From contig CP136067.1 in the NCBI GenBank assembly GCA_032622095.1, positions 98,200,707-98,264,706 on the forward strand: a stretch of 64,000 nucleotides of DNA, in the 5' to 3' direction. The position numbers were made by a program, and so were the translations under genes. Shown one piece after another: positions 47,055-57,808 of this stretch (its first letter is position 1; the number at the start of each line of letters is the position of its first letter). Origin of the DNA: Siphonodentalium dalli (Eukaryota > Mollusca > Scaphopoda > Gadilida > Siphonodentaliidae). The notes under the pieces are model-generated. The model was not told where the DNA came from and searched no databases. It was given only the letters and a program-made list of their open reading frames with translations.

Positions 47055-47693
47055 GCCCTTGACAGTTACTTTAAAATTGAAGCAGGTTGGGAGACTCTAA
47101 AAAGAGACGTGAAAATTCGAAACTTTATTTATATCACAAAATGATTTATAACTCGGCCCCGGAGTACCTACAAAACTTAGTGCCCCCACTTGTATCCGAA
47201 GTATCGAAAATTAATAACCGCAACTCAAAAAACTTTCGCCTACCCCCATTTAATGCCAATTCACACGACCGGTCATTCATATTAAATACAGCAGCCCTCT
47301 GGAATTCACTGCCGATGAGCACGTGTACGCGACATATTGAATTACGACGAATTTAGAACAACAATAAACACTAGTCATAAAAAGAAGAACTCACGCTTCA
47401 AATATTGTTACACAAGAAAAGCACAAGTAATCCACACACGTCTTAGAAACTATTGTAGTGATCTAAACGCGCACAAATACCAAAATTATATCTCTGTCAC
47501 TTATCGCTGTGTTTATGGCCAAATAGAAGATAGCTACCGCTACATATTCCAATGTCGGCGTTACCATTCACATATAGGCAAATTCTTCTTGGAAAGATCC
47601 CAGACGCAATAGTTCCCTCAGTTTATATTTTCCTCAATGGCGACGATACAGTGAGTCTACAAACGAATTTAACTATTTTTGAAGAATTACGCT
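47055..47693 (+). pseudogene. Non-LTR retrotransposon RT C-terminal relic
   Basis: Three frames in succession read as the end of a CR1-like RT ORF: KIEAGWETLKRD, then SKLYLYHKMIYNSAPEYLQN, LRRI and RSFILNTAALWNSLP, then AQVIHTRLRNYCSDLNAHKY and YRCVYGQIEDSYRYIFQCRR (the Cys/His end motif), then IPDAIVPSVYIFLNG and a TGA at 47691-47693. Frame changes at about 47100, 47340 and 47600 show decay. It is in the same orientation as the lectin. Confidence 0.8.
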
Positions 47694-48075
47694 GATTGAT
47701 AACATCTCAGCTGGCTGAGCCGCCATATTTCGTCAGCCACGAACGTCGGGACTGAGCCGGCTAAGCTAGTTAACCAGCCACGAAATCGTTTGAGCCAGTC
47801 GCGAAAACTATTTGTCGTGGCTTCGGGGTCTATTTTGAGCATCATACCTAACATGTAATACACTGCACCGGCGGCAATATATTGACCATTATCTAAATGA
47901 AAACGCTTCCGTAGCGATCATACGGTAACAACGTCTTGCTGCAAGTTAGACGATAATTGTGTTGTAGAAATGATACGGATGACCGATTGTCAAAAAACGC
48001 AACATCAAAATACACAGGGCAAGGCTTATCGATCCAAACTGTGGAGTGTGTTCTCATTGTGTATTTCTCGCATAT
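47694..48075. other. Non-coding stretch with an unassigned 75-codon frame
   Basis: At 47720-47815 CAGCCACGAA and GAGCCGGCTAAGC motifs recur. A minus-strand frame from about 48093 to 47893 (VWIDKPCPVYFDVAFFDN, RLTCSKTLLPYDRYGS) looks somewhat protein-like but has no family or splice support. Confidence 0.3.
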
Positions 48076-48089
48076 ACCCATGGTTACCC

Positions 48090-48455
48090 TTACCGAAATC
48101 ATTAGCCATCTGTTAGCCATTCTTTAGCACTCGGAAGCAGAAGGAATGATGGCTTACTGATGGCTAGTAGTTTTCAGAGGATATGGATGGTTAATGCAAA
48201 ATTTAGCCATCGAGACTAGGTGATGGCTAGATGATGGCTTATTAGCCATCGCTTAGCCCTCCTATAGGCCGAAATATTTAAATGAGCTAAGCCATCGCTT
48301 AGCCATCGATAGATGGATGGCTAGTAGGCCGATGGCTAGTAAGCCATGGATGGCTAGTATGCTACTGATGGCTAGTAGGCTGATGGCTAGTAGGCCGATG
48401 GCTAGTAAGCCATCGGATTGTTAGCCATTGACATTTAGTGATGGCTTAGGATTGC
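48090..48455. repeat. GATGGCTA/TAGCCATC palindromic array
   Basis: About twenty copies of AGCCATC or GATGGCT in 365 bp, alternating in orientation and often paired as GATGGCTAGTAAGCCATC hairpins. Confidence 0.9.
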
Positions 48456-48832
48456 TATATGTTATATGACTTGCTTCGGGAGCGATAACTCATTGTCATC
48501 ATCTATTTGAGAATGAATTGTCTCCCTTGTCACTAAATAACCTGGGGAATAAAAAAACATCTGAATATATCTTAAAAATAATATTTTATATCATAAAAAT
48601 AATTTTTTAACAACATAATTATCAATGTCCATTATTTTTGTTAAGTTTTGCCAAGTTTTCATCGGAAATACAGTGGAAACGATTTACATTTGTACCCCTG
48701 GACACACTGCATGGTACGGTATCTGGAATCATGCAATATCTTCACATTAGGCTGGGCCAGCCAAAGATTCGATCCTGCATGTTTTTTGTAAAAATCCAAA
48801 AAAAAATAGGCTGGTCAAGATAGATCTGTTAA

Positions 48833-49084
48833 CCCTTCCATGATGAGAGCTATGCTGGTGCAGCATTAAAGAACCTGGTTCCAGCTGAATCTCTTATATA
48901 TGCAAGTTTCCCATAGGGATCAAGCCTCGATCGCATATATAAGAGAATGTGCTGGCTTACAAGGTCAAGGTAAATATTTTTAGGCCAATGTATTCTCTTA
49001 TATATGTGAGGCTCCTCGCATATATAAGAGAATTGCATTGGCACAGGATTTTCAAAAAAATTCAGGAAGCTCCCGTCGGAAGGG
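48833..49084. mobile_element. Double-hairpin MITE with TTAA duplication
   Basis: Flanked by TTAA at 48829-48832 and 49085-49088. Ends CCCTTCCATGATGAGAGCT and CCCGTCGGAAGGG are related rather than perfect. Two hairpins use TCTCTTATATATGC arms. Same family as 5371-5604. Confidence 0.82.
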
Positions 49085-49218
49085 TTAAATATGAATATGT
49101 TTCTTTCAAGATGTTTAATGTGTCATATATCATGCCCAATAAATTAGAAAATATTGTGCTGAGGATTGTACTTACCATGCAATTTCCATATTTATTTGTA
49201 TCTTAGTGCCGCAGCAGC

Positions 49219-49615
49219 CCTTACCGAAATCACAAGCACTCGGTAAGCATTCAGGAAGGATTCGAATGCTTACAAATGAAGACTTAAATGAATCCTTATC
49301 TCAATCAATGCAATGGGCCAGTTACAGGCAAAATAAGTACTCGAAACAGAATTTAGCCCTCAATAGGGCCGACTTATTTAAATGAGCTAAGTACTCCCAT
49401 AAGCACTCGAAGGCTTATTAAGCCTTCGAGGGTTTAGCTCATTTAAATAAGTCGGCCCTATTGAAGGCTTGTTGGTTCCCGTTAGCACTCGAAGGCTAAA
49501 TAAGACTTCATAATTTGCATATAAGGCTTCGAAGCCTTATATGCAAATGATGAAGGCTTAAATGAAGCCTTACGAACCATGTCTCGAATCCTTAAATTGG
49601 TCCCCGAATGCTAAA
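49219..49615. repeat. GCACTCGAAGGCTT palindromic array with a perfect long hairpin
   Basis: CAATAGGGCCGACTTATTTA plus AATGAGCTAA at 49360 is answered by its complement ending at 49462, around the core GAAGGCTTATTAAGCCTTC. The same TATTTAAATGAGCTAAG occurs in the 48.1 kb array, so both derive from one family whose short motif has changed. Confidence 0.8.
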
Positions 49616-52554
49616 GATTATGGTGAAATGATGGCCTGTTTTCATAGAGTTACCTATACTGCATGGAAATGAGGGATAACTCTATGCAGGATGCATGGGA
49701 ATATGGGTGCCCGCGGTGGTGTCATCAAAATTGGATATCCATTCTGGAGATGCTAGAAATAACAAAACAATTATGAAGTGATAACAATTTTATATTTGTG
49801 AAATGAACAATTTTTAGTATATATATGTATATCAAGAATTTATGTTAGCTGTCACTATCATGTCCATGTTTAATGCAATTTGATTTCTGTACTCTCAGGT
49901 TCCGCGTTGGTCGCCCCTAGCTAATAAATTGTTTAGGATATATGTCAATTCCACTGGCGATGCATGCAGTCTCAGTCTTCTTTTCTGGGAGTCGTTTTCA
50001 AATTCTGAAATGATAAATAGTAAACAAATTTTAAATTATGTTCACATCAGAAATAACTGAAATGATATTAGTATGTTTCAGAAAATGAGTTATGACTTAT
50101 GTGAATGATACAGTTGTTTGTAAATTTATCAAAATTGTATTGGACTGCATGTATATTAATATTTTTAGCTAGCATTGAACTATTAAAATGCCCAAAAAAT
50201 GATATTGGTGATGTTTTTTGTGGATTTAACATCTGTCGATAAACCAACCTTTGAGTGATAATCAGTTTATGATATCATTATTCAGGCATATCCAAAATTG
50301 AGATTAGATAGCTGATTTGATATTCTAAATGTATGCATTAACTGGAAGGAAATGGTTCAAATAATAAGAAAATAAGATATCCAATTTATAATATAATGCT
50401 ACTTTTATAATGCTAATTTAACTTACTTTTTGCATTAATGCCCTTTGCTGTCATTTTCTTGTTAAATAGGAAATCATTGGACCAGCGATATGGTTTCATA
50501 TAGGTTCCTATATCAATATGCTCCTATAGGATATACATCCAACATGGTGGCGCGTTCTGTATCCAATCACGTGATTAAGAACGCTCTATATTAATAGTTT
50601 TGGAACCCATTGGCTCCCCTGCATTTAAATTACCATAGGTTCAAACAAGACGTGTATAATGTACTTGTTCAATATGCCAACATTATCTTCCTCTGAAATT
50701 GATGTTACCACATACTAATAATTAATTAATTATGAATAATAAATAGATTATGTACACTGAAAATTCATAAAACACCAGAAGTCCACACAACCTTTTTAGT
50801 ATTTACCCAAATATCAATTCATGCAGTTAATTGTCAACAGATGGAGATTGTCAGTTTAAAAATCAATGCACAAAATTGAGCAATTAAAGTCACAGTAAAA
50901 TTATGATACCATGCATCTATTTAATGCTGAATTTTTAAAATAACAGTTAAATAGATGGTATCATTATTTTCTTTGCTGACCCCAACATTATTTTTTGTAA
51001 CTCCATGCAAATTGTAATGCTGACAATTAATTGACCTGTATCTGTCAGGCAAAATTTCAATTTTTTGGAGACCTGTCAATTTAAAATGTTATTAACTATA
51101 AATTAAATTGCCAGTGATTTATAATACTTAAATTACGAATAAAGTATAAATATAAACATCATCCTATATGTTATAATTTGATAAAATAAATGCAAAGTAT
51201 ATAGGCTCACCTGAATTTAAACTATCAGTAAATAATTTCCTGCATGTGAGATAAAGAAAACCAATATAAACCATGACTTCCCATTCTGAGCTATCCAAAG
51301 TTTGTGAAATCTGAGAAAATTCCATCTGGTCTCAATTTGCATTGAGGGCAAGTCAGTGTGATTACATAACAGGTACTCATAGACACAGAGTAAAGCAGTT
51401 GTCCCAATTAAATAGTAGGATTGATTACAATGTTAAAGTGATTTATTACTGGCAATGAGATGAATCAGACTAGTGCTTATACAGGGATGTGGCTAGAGGG
51501 TCTCCATTGGGCAAGAGGGTGTTCACCTTGGAATTTCCAACTACATTTCCTCCCTTGCACCAAACCCCCAAATTGCACCCTCCCCCTTCGGCTTTGATTT
51601 TTCTCAATTGGTACCTTGGATGATATAGACTTATATAGCTGTTCTGAATTATCAGTGGGCCAACATATCTTGAGAAAAATATACAGATCTTGAGAAAATT
51701 GCAAAATCTCCTATAAAATTATTTATTGCTATAGGTTGTCTCAAAATGTCCTTATCCATGGCAATACGGAAATACGGTCCAATAATTTTCCTAATGTGAA
51801 TCGTCATTTCCATAATGATTCCTATAGGTTCCTATATGAAATTTCCATATGGGGTCCTACAAGTTGAAAAATTATTAATTATATTAATTATTTAATTAAT
51901 TTAAATTTATTAAAATTCGGATTAAACCACAATATTTACACCATGTGAAAGCTTGATAAATTCTGAATATTTTCAAATGTATATTGCCAAACAAATTGTT
52001 AAAACTACAAATTTGCCAAATAATTATTAATTTTTCCATATATTTCTCCATGTTGGACTTGGTTAATTTGCAGCTTCAGATTCAGAACAGTTTTGTATTG
52101 AAATATTCTAAGTCGAGCATCGAGGGCTAAGAGGCCAACAGTATATTGAAGCCTTAATTTGAATGCTGATTTTAATACTTTTTTCACAGCTTTTAAAATA
52201 CCAGGCTCAGCATATCTTGAAGCCATTACAGTACTAGTCCAATTAATCTCAACTAAAGAAATCACAAGTTTATAAGACCGCTAGAACATCATGAGTGTAA
52301 AAAATACTGGAACAACAAACTGTATTGAGCAGTGAATAGCTGTTACAAATTCGAATATAAGTTGGCTCCATATCCCAGGATGCATCTATCAGGCCTGTGT
52401 ATAAACATAATTAACCTATTTTTAGAACTTAGGTTCCTCTATCTGTTGGGACCAACACATGGCAGCCATATGGCAGTCTCATGAGAACTGCAGGTTTCTT
52501 AACCATTATGACTTTCATGAAGACTAACATTTGAATGTTGAAAATTCTCCAGTC
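49616..52554. other. Lectin intron, unstructured part
   Basis: AT-rich with no clear gene. Short inverted ATAGAGTTACC/GGATAACTCTAT lies at 49645-49685. A minus-strand 86-codon frame at 52005-52265 is open but unrecognised. Confidence 0.45.
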
Positions 52555-52802
52555 TGATGGTTATCCAAGAGATTCTTAGCCATCAGTAATTATAATGATG
52601 GCTAGTGAATATAATTCCATGTTGATGGCTTAATAAGCCATCCACTAGCCATCACCTTGGCCATCATCAGAAATCTAAGCCATCACAGACCTTCTTATTC
52701 GTCATGAGTGCTAAATAGCTATAGTGATGGTTTATCTTAGCCATCATTGGTCTCTGATGGCTAAGGGAGGGCTTAGGGATGGCTTAATAAGCCATTCTGT
52801 TC
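52555..52802. repeat. GATGGCTA/TAGCCATC array at right end
   Basis: About a dozen AGCCATC/GATGGCT motifs, including GATGGCTTAATAAGCCATC, before the TTCGGTAAGGG terminus. Confidence 0.85.
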
Positions 52803-53541
52803 GGTAAGGGTATATATAAACGGGCTACGAGCATCTGACCGCTGAACTCTCAGCAGAAGCAATACACTCATATGAGATTTAAAACATTTATCTAGAAAAC
52901 CCCATCTCAACCTGGGCAGCATATAACTTTCCGGTGTGTCGTGTGTTTACCACTTCACTTTAACTAGCAACTTAAAAAAATATATAAAGTAAATACGAGT
53001 GCCCACGGGATTGGGTGCCATTGTATAAACGAGATATACACGCATTCGGAAAAGTGTCTACAATCTACAGCATAGGTTTTCTGGTTGGTTATCACACACT
53101 TGCCAAATTTGTACGATAAAAAGATTTTTTATTTGCACATTGGCCACATTTTCCAATAAATAGAACAGTCTATATTCAAATTCCAAGCTAATAGGTGTAC
53201 ATATAAACAAATTATCGCCCTCTCGCAGTCATGGCGTTAATGTGTCTGTTTGAGTGAAATTTACATATAACCGGGAGAGATGGTGAAAGCTGTTTCCTGC
53301 CGGTGATCGATTCGCTATGCACATGGCCACCGCAACGCACAATCAGAGTGCAATGAGTGAGCTCAGTGAATTATGATTAATAATGATTTGACAACAAAAA
53401 AGGAGTTTGGAAATAGCCAATATAACCCTAAATGTATCAACAAATATCCAAAGCAGTGTGAACAAAGATGGCGTCAGAATTGTCAATTGTCAATTGTCGC
53501 TGATTGGTAGAATATATATATACGCCCTGTCACTAACTCGT

Positions 53542-53754
53542 GGCCATATTGGATCCACCGACCCGGTTCCGTGGTATTAGTGCTACGGGTCAAAGTTCTG
53601 GAGAAGCATTCCCATATATGGAAGTCATGAATATTCAAACGCTCAATATATGGAAATTCTACTCCAGAACTTTGACCTGTAGCACTAAAACCAGGGCTAT
53701 ATAGATGAATCTCTGAAACCACGAAACAGGGCTGGATGAATCCAATATACGGCC
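53542..53754. mobile_element. Foldback MITE 38 bp before the lectin last exon
   Basis: GGCCATATTGGAT...CCACC and AGTGCTACGGGTCAAAGTTC plus TGGAG on the left pair with CTCCAGAACTTTGACCTGTA, GCACTA and GGATGAATCCAATATACGGCC on the right; loop near 53630. The acceptor pyrimidine tract starts just beyond it. Confidence 0.8.
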
Positions 53755-53792
53755 TTGACTCAATTATCTCGCTTTTTGTTCTCCAATTTCAG

Positions 53793-54004
53793 GTAGAATA
53801 CTCATTGACGGGTTCAGTGCTTGTGGATACAACACTACACATTACACATTCGATGGAGAACGAATCGATGGACCATGGTCTCCGCTTGATAACCGTCAAG
53901 GGCATGAATGTCTCTGGGCGTGGAAATTTGACGGGTTCAAACTGAGTGACATTGGTTGCCAGAAAGCGAAAAAGTTCGTCTGTGAGATAGAAGTCCGTGG
54001 CTAA
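53793..54004 (+). CDS. C-type lectin domain, second half (last exon)
   Basis: After the acceptor CTCCAATTTCAG, two bases complete Ser and 69 codons follow to TAA (54002-54004). Key segments are ILIDGFSACGYNTT (where WIGL usually stands), DGPWSPLDNRQGHECLWAW, and FKLSDIGCQKAKKFVCEIEV with the last two core cysteines. The calcium/sugar motifs are degenerate: the EPN/QPD triad is replaced by SPLDN, and WND by LSD, so classical mannose or galactose binding is doubtful (inference). An additional cysteine sits in FSACGYN. The two exons give about 134 residues, a complete domain. An open overlapping frame in the first phase is a shadow. Confidence 0.88.
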
Positions 54005-54394
54005 ATCTCTACAAATATCATTATTTTGGTCAGTTCCGCCTGAAGCTCCATAACCATTGTTCAGTGAATATCTACAATAATTGGTTCCGAGAGAGGCGGA
54101 GCGATATATCTGACAAAGCCTGAGTTTAGTGTTCCTGTGACCCTGTCATTTGCAGAATGAGGGATAGCGGGATAGGATCACCAAATTCACCCTCTGGGGA
54201 TTGCATGGCCTCATCTGCTATGGGAGACACAGACTCAGATTGAAGTTCCCAAATGGTGAATATTGTGATGTACACCCATTGGAAACCTCGATTATGCAAT
54301 GTTGTCGTCTGCCAATTTGGGGATATAGAGAAACTAAACTAAAAAAAGAAATAGAATCTATGTGAAGAAGTTTATATAGTAATTTGATAATAAA
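54005..54394 (+). other. Probable lectin 3' UTR with AATAAA supplied by a MITE
   Basis: From the stop codon to AATAAA at 54389-54394. The signal lies inside a MITE of the CCCCAGAGGGTGAATTT family (54137-54475), and no earlier AATAAA is seen after the stop. Confidence 0.4.
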
Positions 54395-54475
54395 GAAACT
54401 TTCCAGAGAAGATGAGGCCTAAGCAGAATGGGGTCCCCAGAGGGTGAATTTAGTTATGCTAGCAAATGACAGGTA
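54137..54475. mobile_element. MITE of the CCCCAGAGGGTGAATTT family, copy 1
   Basis: Outer ends CCTGTCATTTGC and GCAAATGACAGG are inverted. Inside, AATTCACCCTCTGGGGA near the left and TCCCCAGAGGGTGAATTTAG near the right are also inverted. Shares CTGCTATGGGAGA, TTTGGGGATATAGAGAAACT and GAAGATGAGGCCTAAGCAGA with copies at 56680-57090, 61300-61660 and 62368-62735. Confidence 0.75.
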
Positions 54476-54702
54476 AACACATACCAGGCTTGCTGACAGA
54501 CAGCTAGACTCTTATCTTGTCAGTGAATGTTTTGTATTAGTTGCATGTGAAAAAATTTCAATTAGATATTCAATATTGATTGAAGCAAACAAAATCACAA
54601 TATAGCGTCTACAACGTACAACAGAAACAATGTTTTTGAATTTAATGAATGGATATATGTATCAGTCAGTGCGGCGGTGACTTCCATTCCTTATTCGCTA
54701 AA

Positions 54703-56335
54703 ATAAAGGGTGTTGTGGGGTGGCCCCACCAGCACACTCTTTCCATACACCACCCCCACCCCCGCCCAATCCAAAATCGCCGCCGTCCAAAGGGGTTCAA
54801 ATAGGGCACCAATGCCATTTCACTGCTCATTTACCCATATAGGTCAAACAAATTTTAAGATCGAGTGGCCCCAAGACATTCTAAATATTCACCCACCCGA
54901 TCCAATATATAGCTGCAGTCCAGATGGAATCAAATAGGACACCATGTCATTTCTCGGCCCTTTGACCAATTTATGTCAAACAAAGGGTGTTGTTGGGGTC
55001 ACCCTCTGGGGACCTTATTCTGCAAATGACAGGTAAACCCATACCAGGTTTGCTGACAAAGACAGCTAGACTCTTATCTTGTCAGTGAATGTTTTGCCTC
55101 CAAGACATTCTAAATATTTACCCCACATTCAGATCAAAAATGGCCACCATCCAGAGTGGTTAAAATATGGCACTCATGCCATTTCTCGACCCATTGACCG
55201 ATTTAGGTACAATAAAGGGTGTTGTGGTGGTGCCCCCCCCCCCCCAAGACATTCTAAATATTCACCCTCACATTCAACCCCGATCCAAAATAGCCGCCAT
55301 CCAGAGCGACTCAAACAAGTCACCCATCACATTTCTCGCCCCCTTGACCGATCTCGGCAAAGGGTATTGTATAAACTATAAACAGTATGTTATTTTCAAA
55401 TGTTTGACCATTGTTATGTAAACAAAAGCATAAAAAGTTACTTTTCTGGTGTTTGTTTATATTATGATGGTAAACATAAAGAGCGTTCTTTGTTGGTGAA
55501 TTCCTGATATGGAACTAATAAAGAGCGTTTATGCCATTTGTGTGTGATTAGCCAGTAGCATTGTGCTGTCTTCTGTAACACAATCAGGCTCTTGCTTAGG
55601 TAAAATATAGTAGGTCTTTATGATAACATGCTGTTTACGTGATGGTCATGGTATATATGAACGAAACTGTATGCGTTTTAATGTTTTTCTGTTTACGGTG
55701 ATTAGAACAAATATGAATATTTTCGACAACTAAGGCCTCACGTGCCTTTAATGGACGCCGTCCAGAGGAGTTAAAATAGGGCACCCATGCCATTTATCTG
55801 CCCCCTTGACTGATCTAGGTCAAACAAATGGTGTTGTAGGGTGGCCTCCCAAGATTTTTTTTTAAATATTCACACCACCCCAATCCAAAATGGCCACCAT
55901 CCAGAGGGGTTCAAAAAGACACCCATCCCATTTCTCGCCCCTTGACGATCTAGGTCAAACAAAGGGTGTTGTATGATGCCCCCCCCCAAGACATTCTAAA
56001 CTAAATATTCACCCCACCCAATCCAAAATGGCCACTATCCAGCGGTTAAAATATGGCACCCATGCCATTTCTATGGCACCCATGCCATTTCTCGGCCCTT
56101 GACAGATTTAGGTCAAACAAAGGGTGTTGTAGTGTGGCCCTCAAGACATTCTAAATATTCACCACACACACCCCAATCCAAAATGGTCACCACCCAGAGG
56201 GGTTCAAATTAGGCACCCATGCCATTTCTTGCCCCCTTGACTCATTTGGGTCAAACAAAGGGAGTTGTAGCGTGCCCCCGCCACCACAAGACATTCTATA
56301 AATATTCACCCCACACAGATCCAAAATGAAAAGAG
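54703..56335. repeat. ~150-bp satellite, about nine units, interrupted
   Basis: Units run CAAACAAAGGGTGTTGT(A/G)G, CCCCCAAGACATTCTAAATA, TTCACCCCACCCAATCCAAA, ATGGCCGCCATCCAGAGGGG, TTCAAATAGGGCACCCATGC, CATTTCTCGGCCCCTTGACC, GATTTAGGT. The array is interrupted by a piece of the MITE above (54995-55095) and by the dispersed repeat 55379-55752. Short ORFs are repeat artefacts. Confidence 0.9.
55379..55752 (-). repeat. ~375-bp dispersed repeat, copy 2, inserted in satellite
   Basis: Reverse-complement copy of 3290-3682, ending GCCTCACGTGCCTTTAA. It splits one satellite unit: the unit's first part ends at about 55378 and ATGGACGCCGTCCAGAGGAG resumes at 55751. Confidence 0.82.
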
Positions 56336-56675
56336 AAGCCAGTTTTTAATATGGCAATCCCATGTGGTGTATTGGACCTTAGCCTTCTTTTGACAGTCAT
56401 TTATCCTATATTTGAACACTTAATGAATACTAATTAAAAGCTTATTTTTTCATGTAACATTCAAAACTAAGAATTTATCCTCACTGAAAAAACAGACGTT
56501 TACCATTCATTCTATTCAAATGAAAAATTAAGCATTCAGGACTAGCGGTCGAATAGCAAACCGAACGATTCATTCGTCTTCAACTTTCTATCGGAATACA
56601 TCCTGACTGTTTGAAGACTAATTTGAAGGCTTCAATATACATACATATTTTTGGCCTGAATGAGGGCATGAACGT
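56336..56675. other. Non-coding stretch
   Basis: No gene or structured repeat identified. Confidence 0.4.
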
Positions 56676-56677
56676 CA

Positions 56678-57092
56678 AGCCTGCAAATAGTGTGTCATTT
56701 TCAGAATGAAGTCCCCAGAAGGTGAAATTTAGTGACGCTATCCTGCAGTGTCTTAGCGTCACCAAATTCACCATCTGGGAACCTCATTCTACTTAGGCCT
56801 CAACTGCTATGGGAGACCTAGGATCAAATTGAAGTTCTCCAGTTGAAGTTTAATAGTGATGTTCACCTATTAGTCACCTCGATTATGCATTTCATCTTCT
56901 GCAAATTAGGGGATATAGAAACTTCCCAGAAGGGAAAATGTAACTAACAATGTTAATTTGAAGATGATGCCTAAGTAGAATGAGGTCCCCAGAGGATGAA
57001 TTTGGTGATGCTAGCCCACTAAATTCACCCTCTGGGGGACCTCATTCTGCGAATGACAGACACACTATTTGCAGACTTGATGAACGCTAGTA
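56678..57092. mobile_element. MITE of the CCCCAGAGGGTGAATTT family, copy 2
   Basis: Longer copy with outer inverted ends AAGCCTGCAAATAGTGTGTC and GACACACTATTTGCAGACTT. Internal CCCCAGAGG(G/A)TGAATTT boxes lie in both orientations. Confidence 0.8.
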
Positions 57093-57149
57093 TGAATGCT
57101 TTAACATTTGAATTCTAGTTGAATGCTTATTAGTGAAGACTTGTATTAA

Positions 57150-57531
57150 CCCTTTACCCAGTAGAAGGGCCCTGTGCCAATGCATTCTCTTATATATGCG
57201 AGTCGACCATAGGTCGCCTCGCATATATAAGAGAATGCATTGGCTTAACACATTAAAAATTATAAAATTGTTAAAGAATGTAAGAAAAAATGGTAAAAAG
57301 TGTTAAAAAAAGATTTTTTTTAGGCCAATGCATTCTCTTATATATGCGAGGCGACCTATGGTCGATTCGCATATATAAGAGAATGCATTGGCACAGGGCA
57401 TAACTGTAACCATCACAATGTGGTCAAGGAGCCGGTTCCAATGATATCCATATTTGTATGGTTCTATTGAGACAGACCGAAGATATTTTAGGCTGTTGAA
57501 GCTTTATTTGGCCGGTTTGTTGGGTAAAGGG
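57150..57531. mobile_element. Double-hairpin MITE, TTAACCCTTTACCCA type, copy 1
   Basis: TTAA at 57146-57149 and 57532-57535. Ends CCCTTTACCCAGTAGAAGGG and TTGGGTAAAGGG. Two complete hairpins: TGCATTCTCTTATATATGCG with its complement at 57177-57242 and again at 57325-57392. Confidence 0.88.
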
Positions 57532-57570
57532 TTAAGCATTCAAGTTGATACCATATTTGTTTGGAAATAC

Positions 57571-57744
57571 TCAGTATTTTTCTGTAACATTCTGACCAAA
57601 GTTGCCAGTCCGAGGTTCATGTAATACACCAGTCCATTCATCTAGGAGAATCCTTCGACTGACAACTTTGTTAGAGCAAACAACATAGTTTGGACACAAT
57701 GAGGTGGCAGCTTGTTTGAAAAATGGACTAGCATATGCTTGTAG
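57571..57744 (-). CDS. Second exon, small unrecognised protein
   Basis: Acceptor TATTTTGGCAG precedes 57 codons in phase 0 and a TGA at 57573-57571. The peptide begins LQAYASPFFKQAATSLCPNY, continues VVCSNKVVSRRILLDEWTGV and ends NFGQNVTEKY. It has two cysteines and an NVT sequon and looks clearly coding in composition. It joins in phase 0 to the exon at 57809-57829 across a 64-base intron. An ATG at 57759 would alternatively start the frame without splicing. No family is recognised. Confidence 0.48.
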   Translation of the reverse strand, partial: LQAYASPFFKQAATSLCPNYVVCSNKVVSRRILLDEWTGVLHEPRTGNFGQNVTEKY

Positions 57745-57808
57745 CTGCCAAAATACCATGTAATATGTCGTATCATAGTTTCTTACCTTTTTCCTAGTTT
57801 CTGGTCAC

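Larger units (their letters stand above)
48076..52812. mobile_element. 4.7-kb TA-flanked element with CCCTTACCGAA ends
   Basis: Ends are CCCTTACCGAA (48076) and TTCGGTAAGGG (52812), each next to TA. Adjacent to both ends are arrays of GATGGCTA/TAGCCATC palindromes (48090-48455; 52555-52800). Inside are another CCCTTACCGAA start at 49219 with a related array of AAGCACTCGAAGGC motifs, and a TTAA MITE (48833-49084). No transposase was seen. The pairing of the two ends over 4.7 kb is inference; the element could be two or three smaller ones. Confidence 0.45.

Noticed and set aside
52005-52265. 86-codon minus frame in the lectin intron
   Set aside because: Open and partly helical-looking, but no splice sites, no family, and AT-rich codon use.
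54710-56300. Pro/His-rich frames in the ~150-bp satellite
   Set aside because: Same peptide repeats arise from each satellite unit with frame breaks between units.
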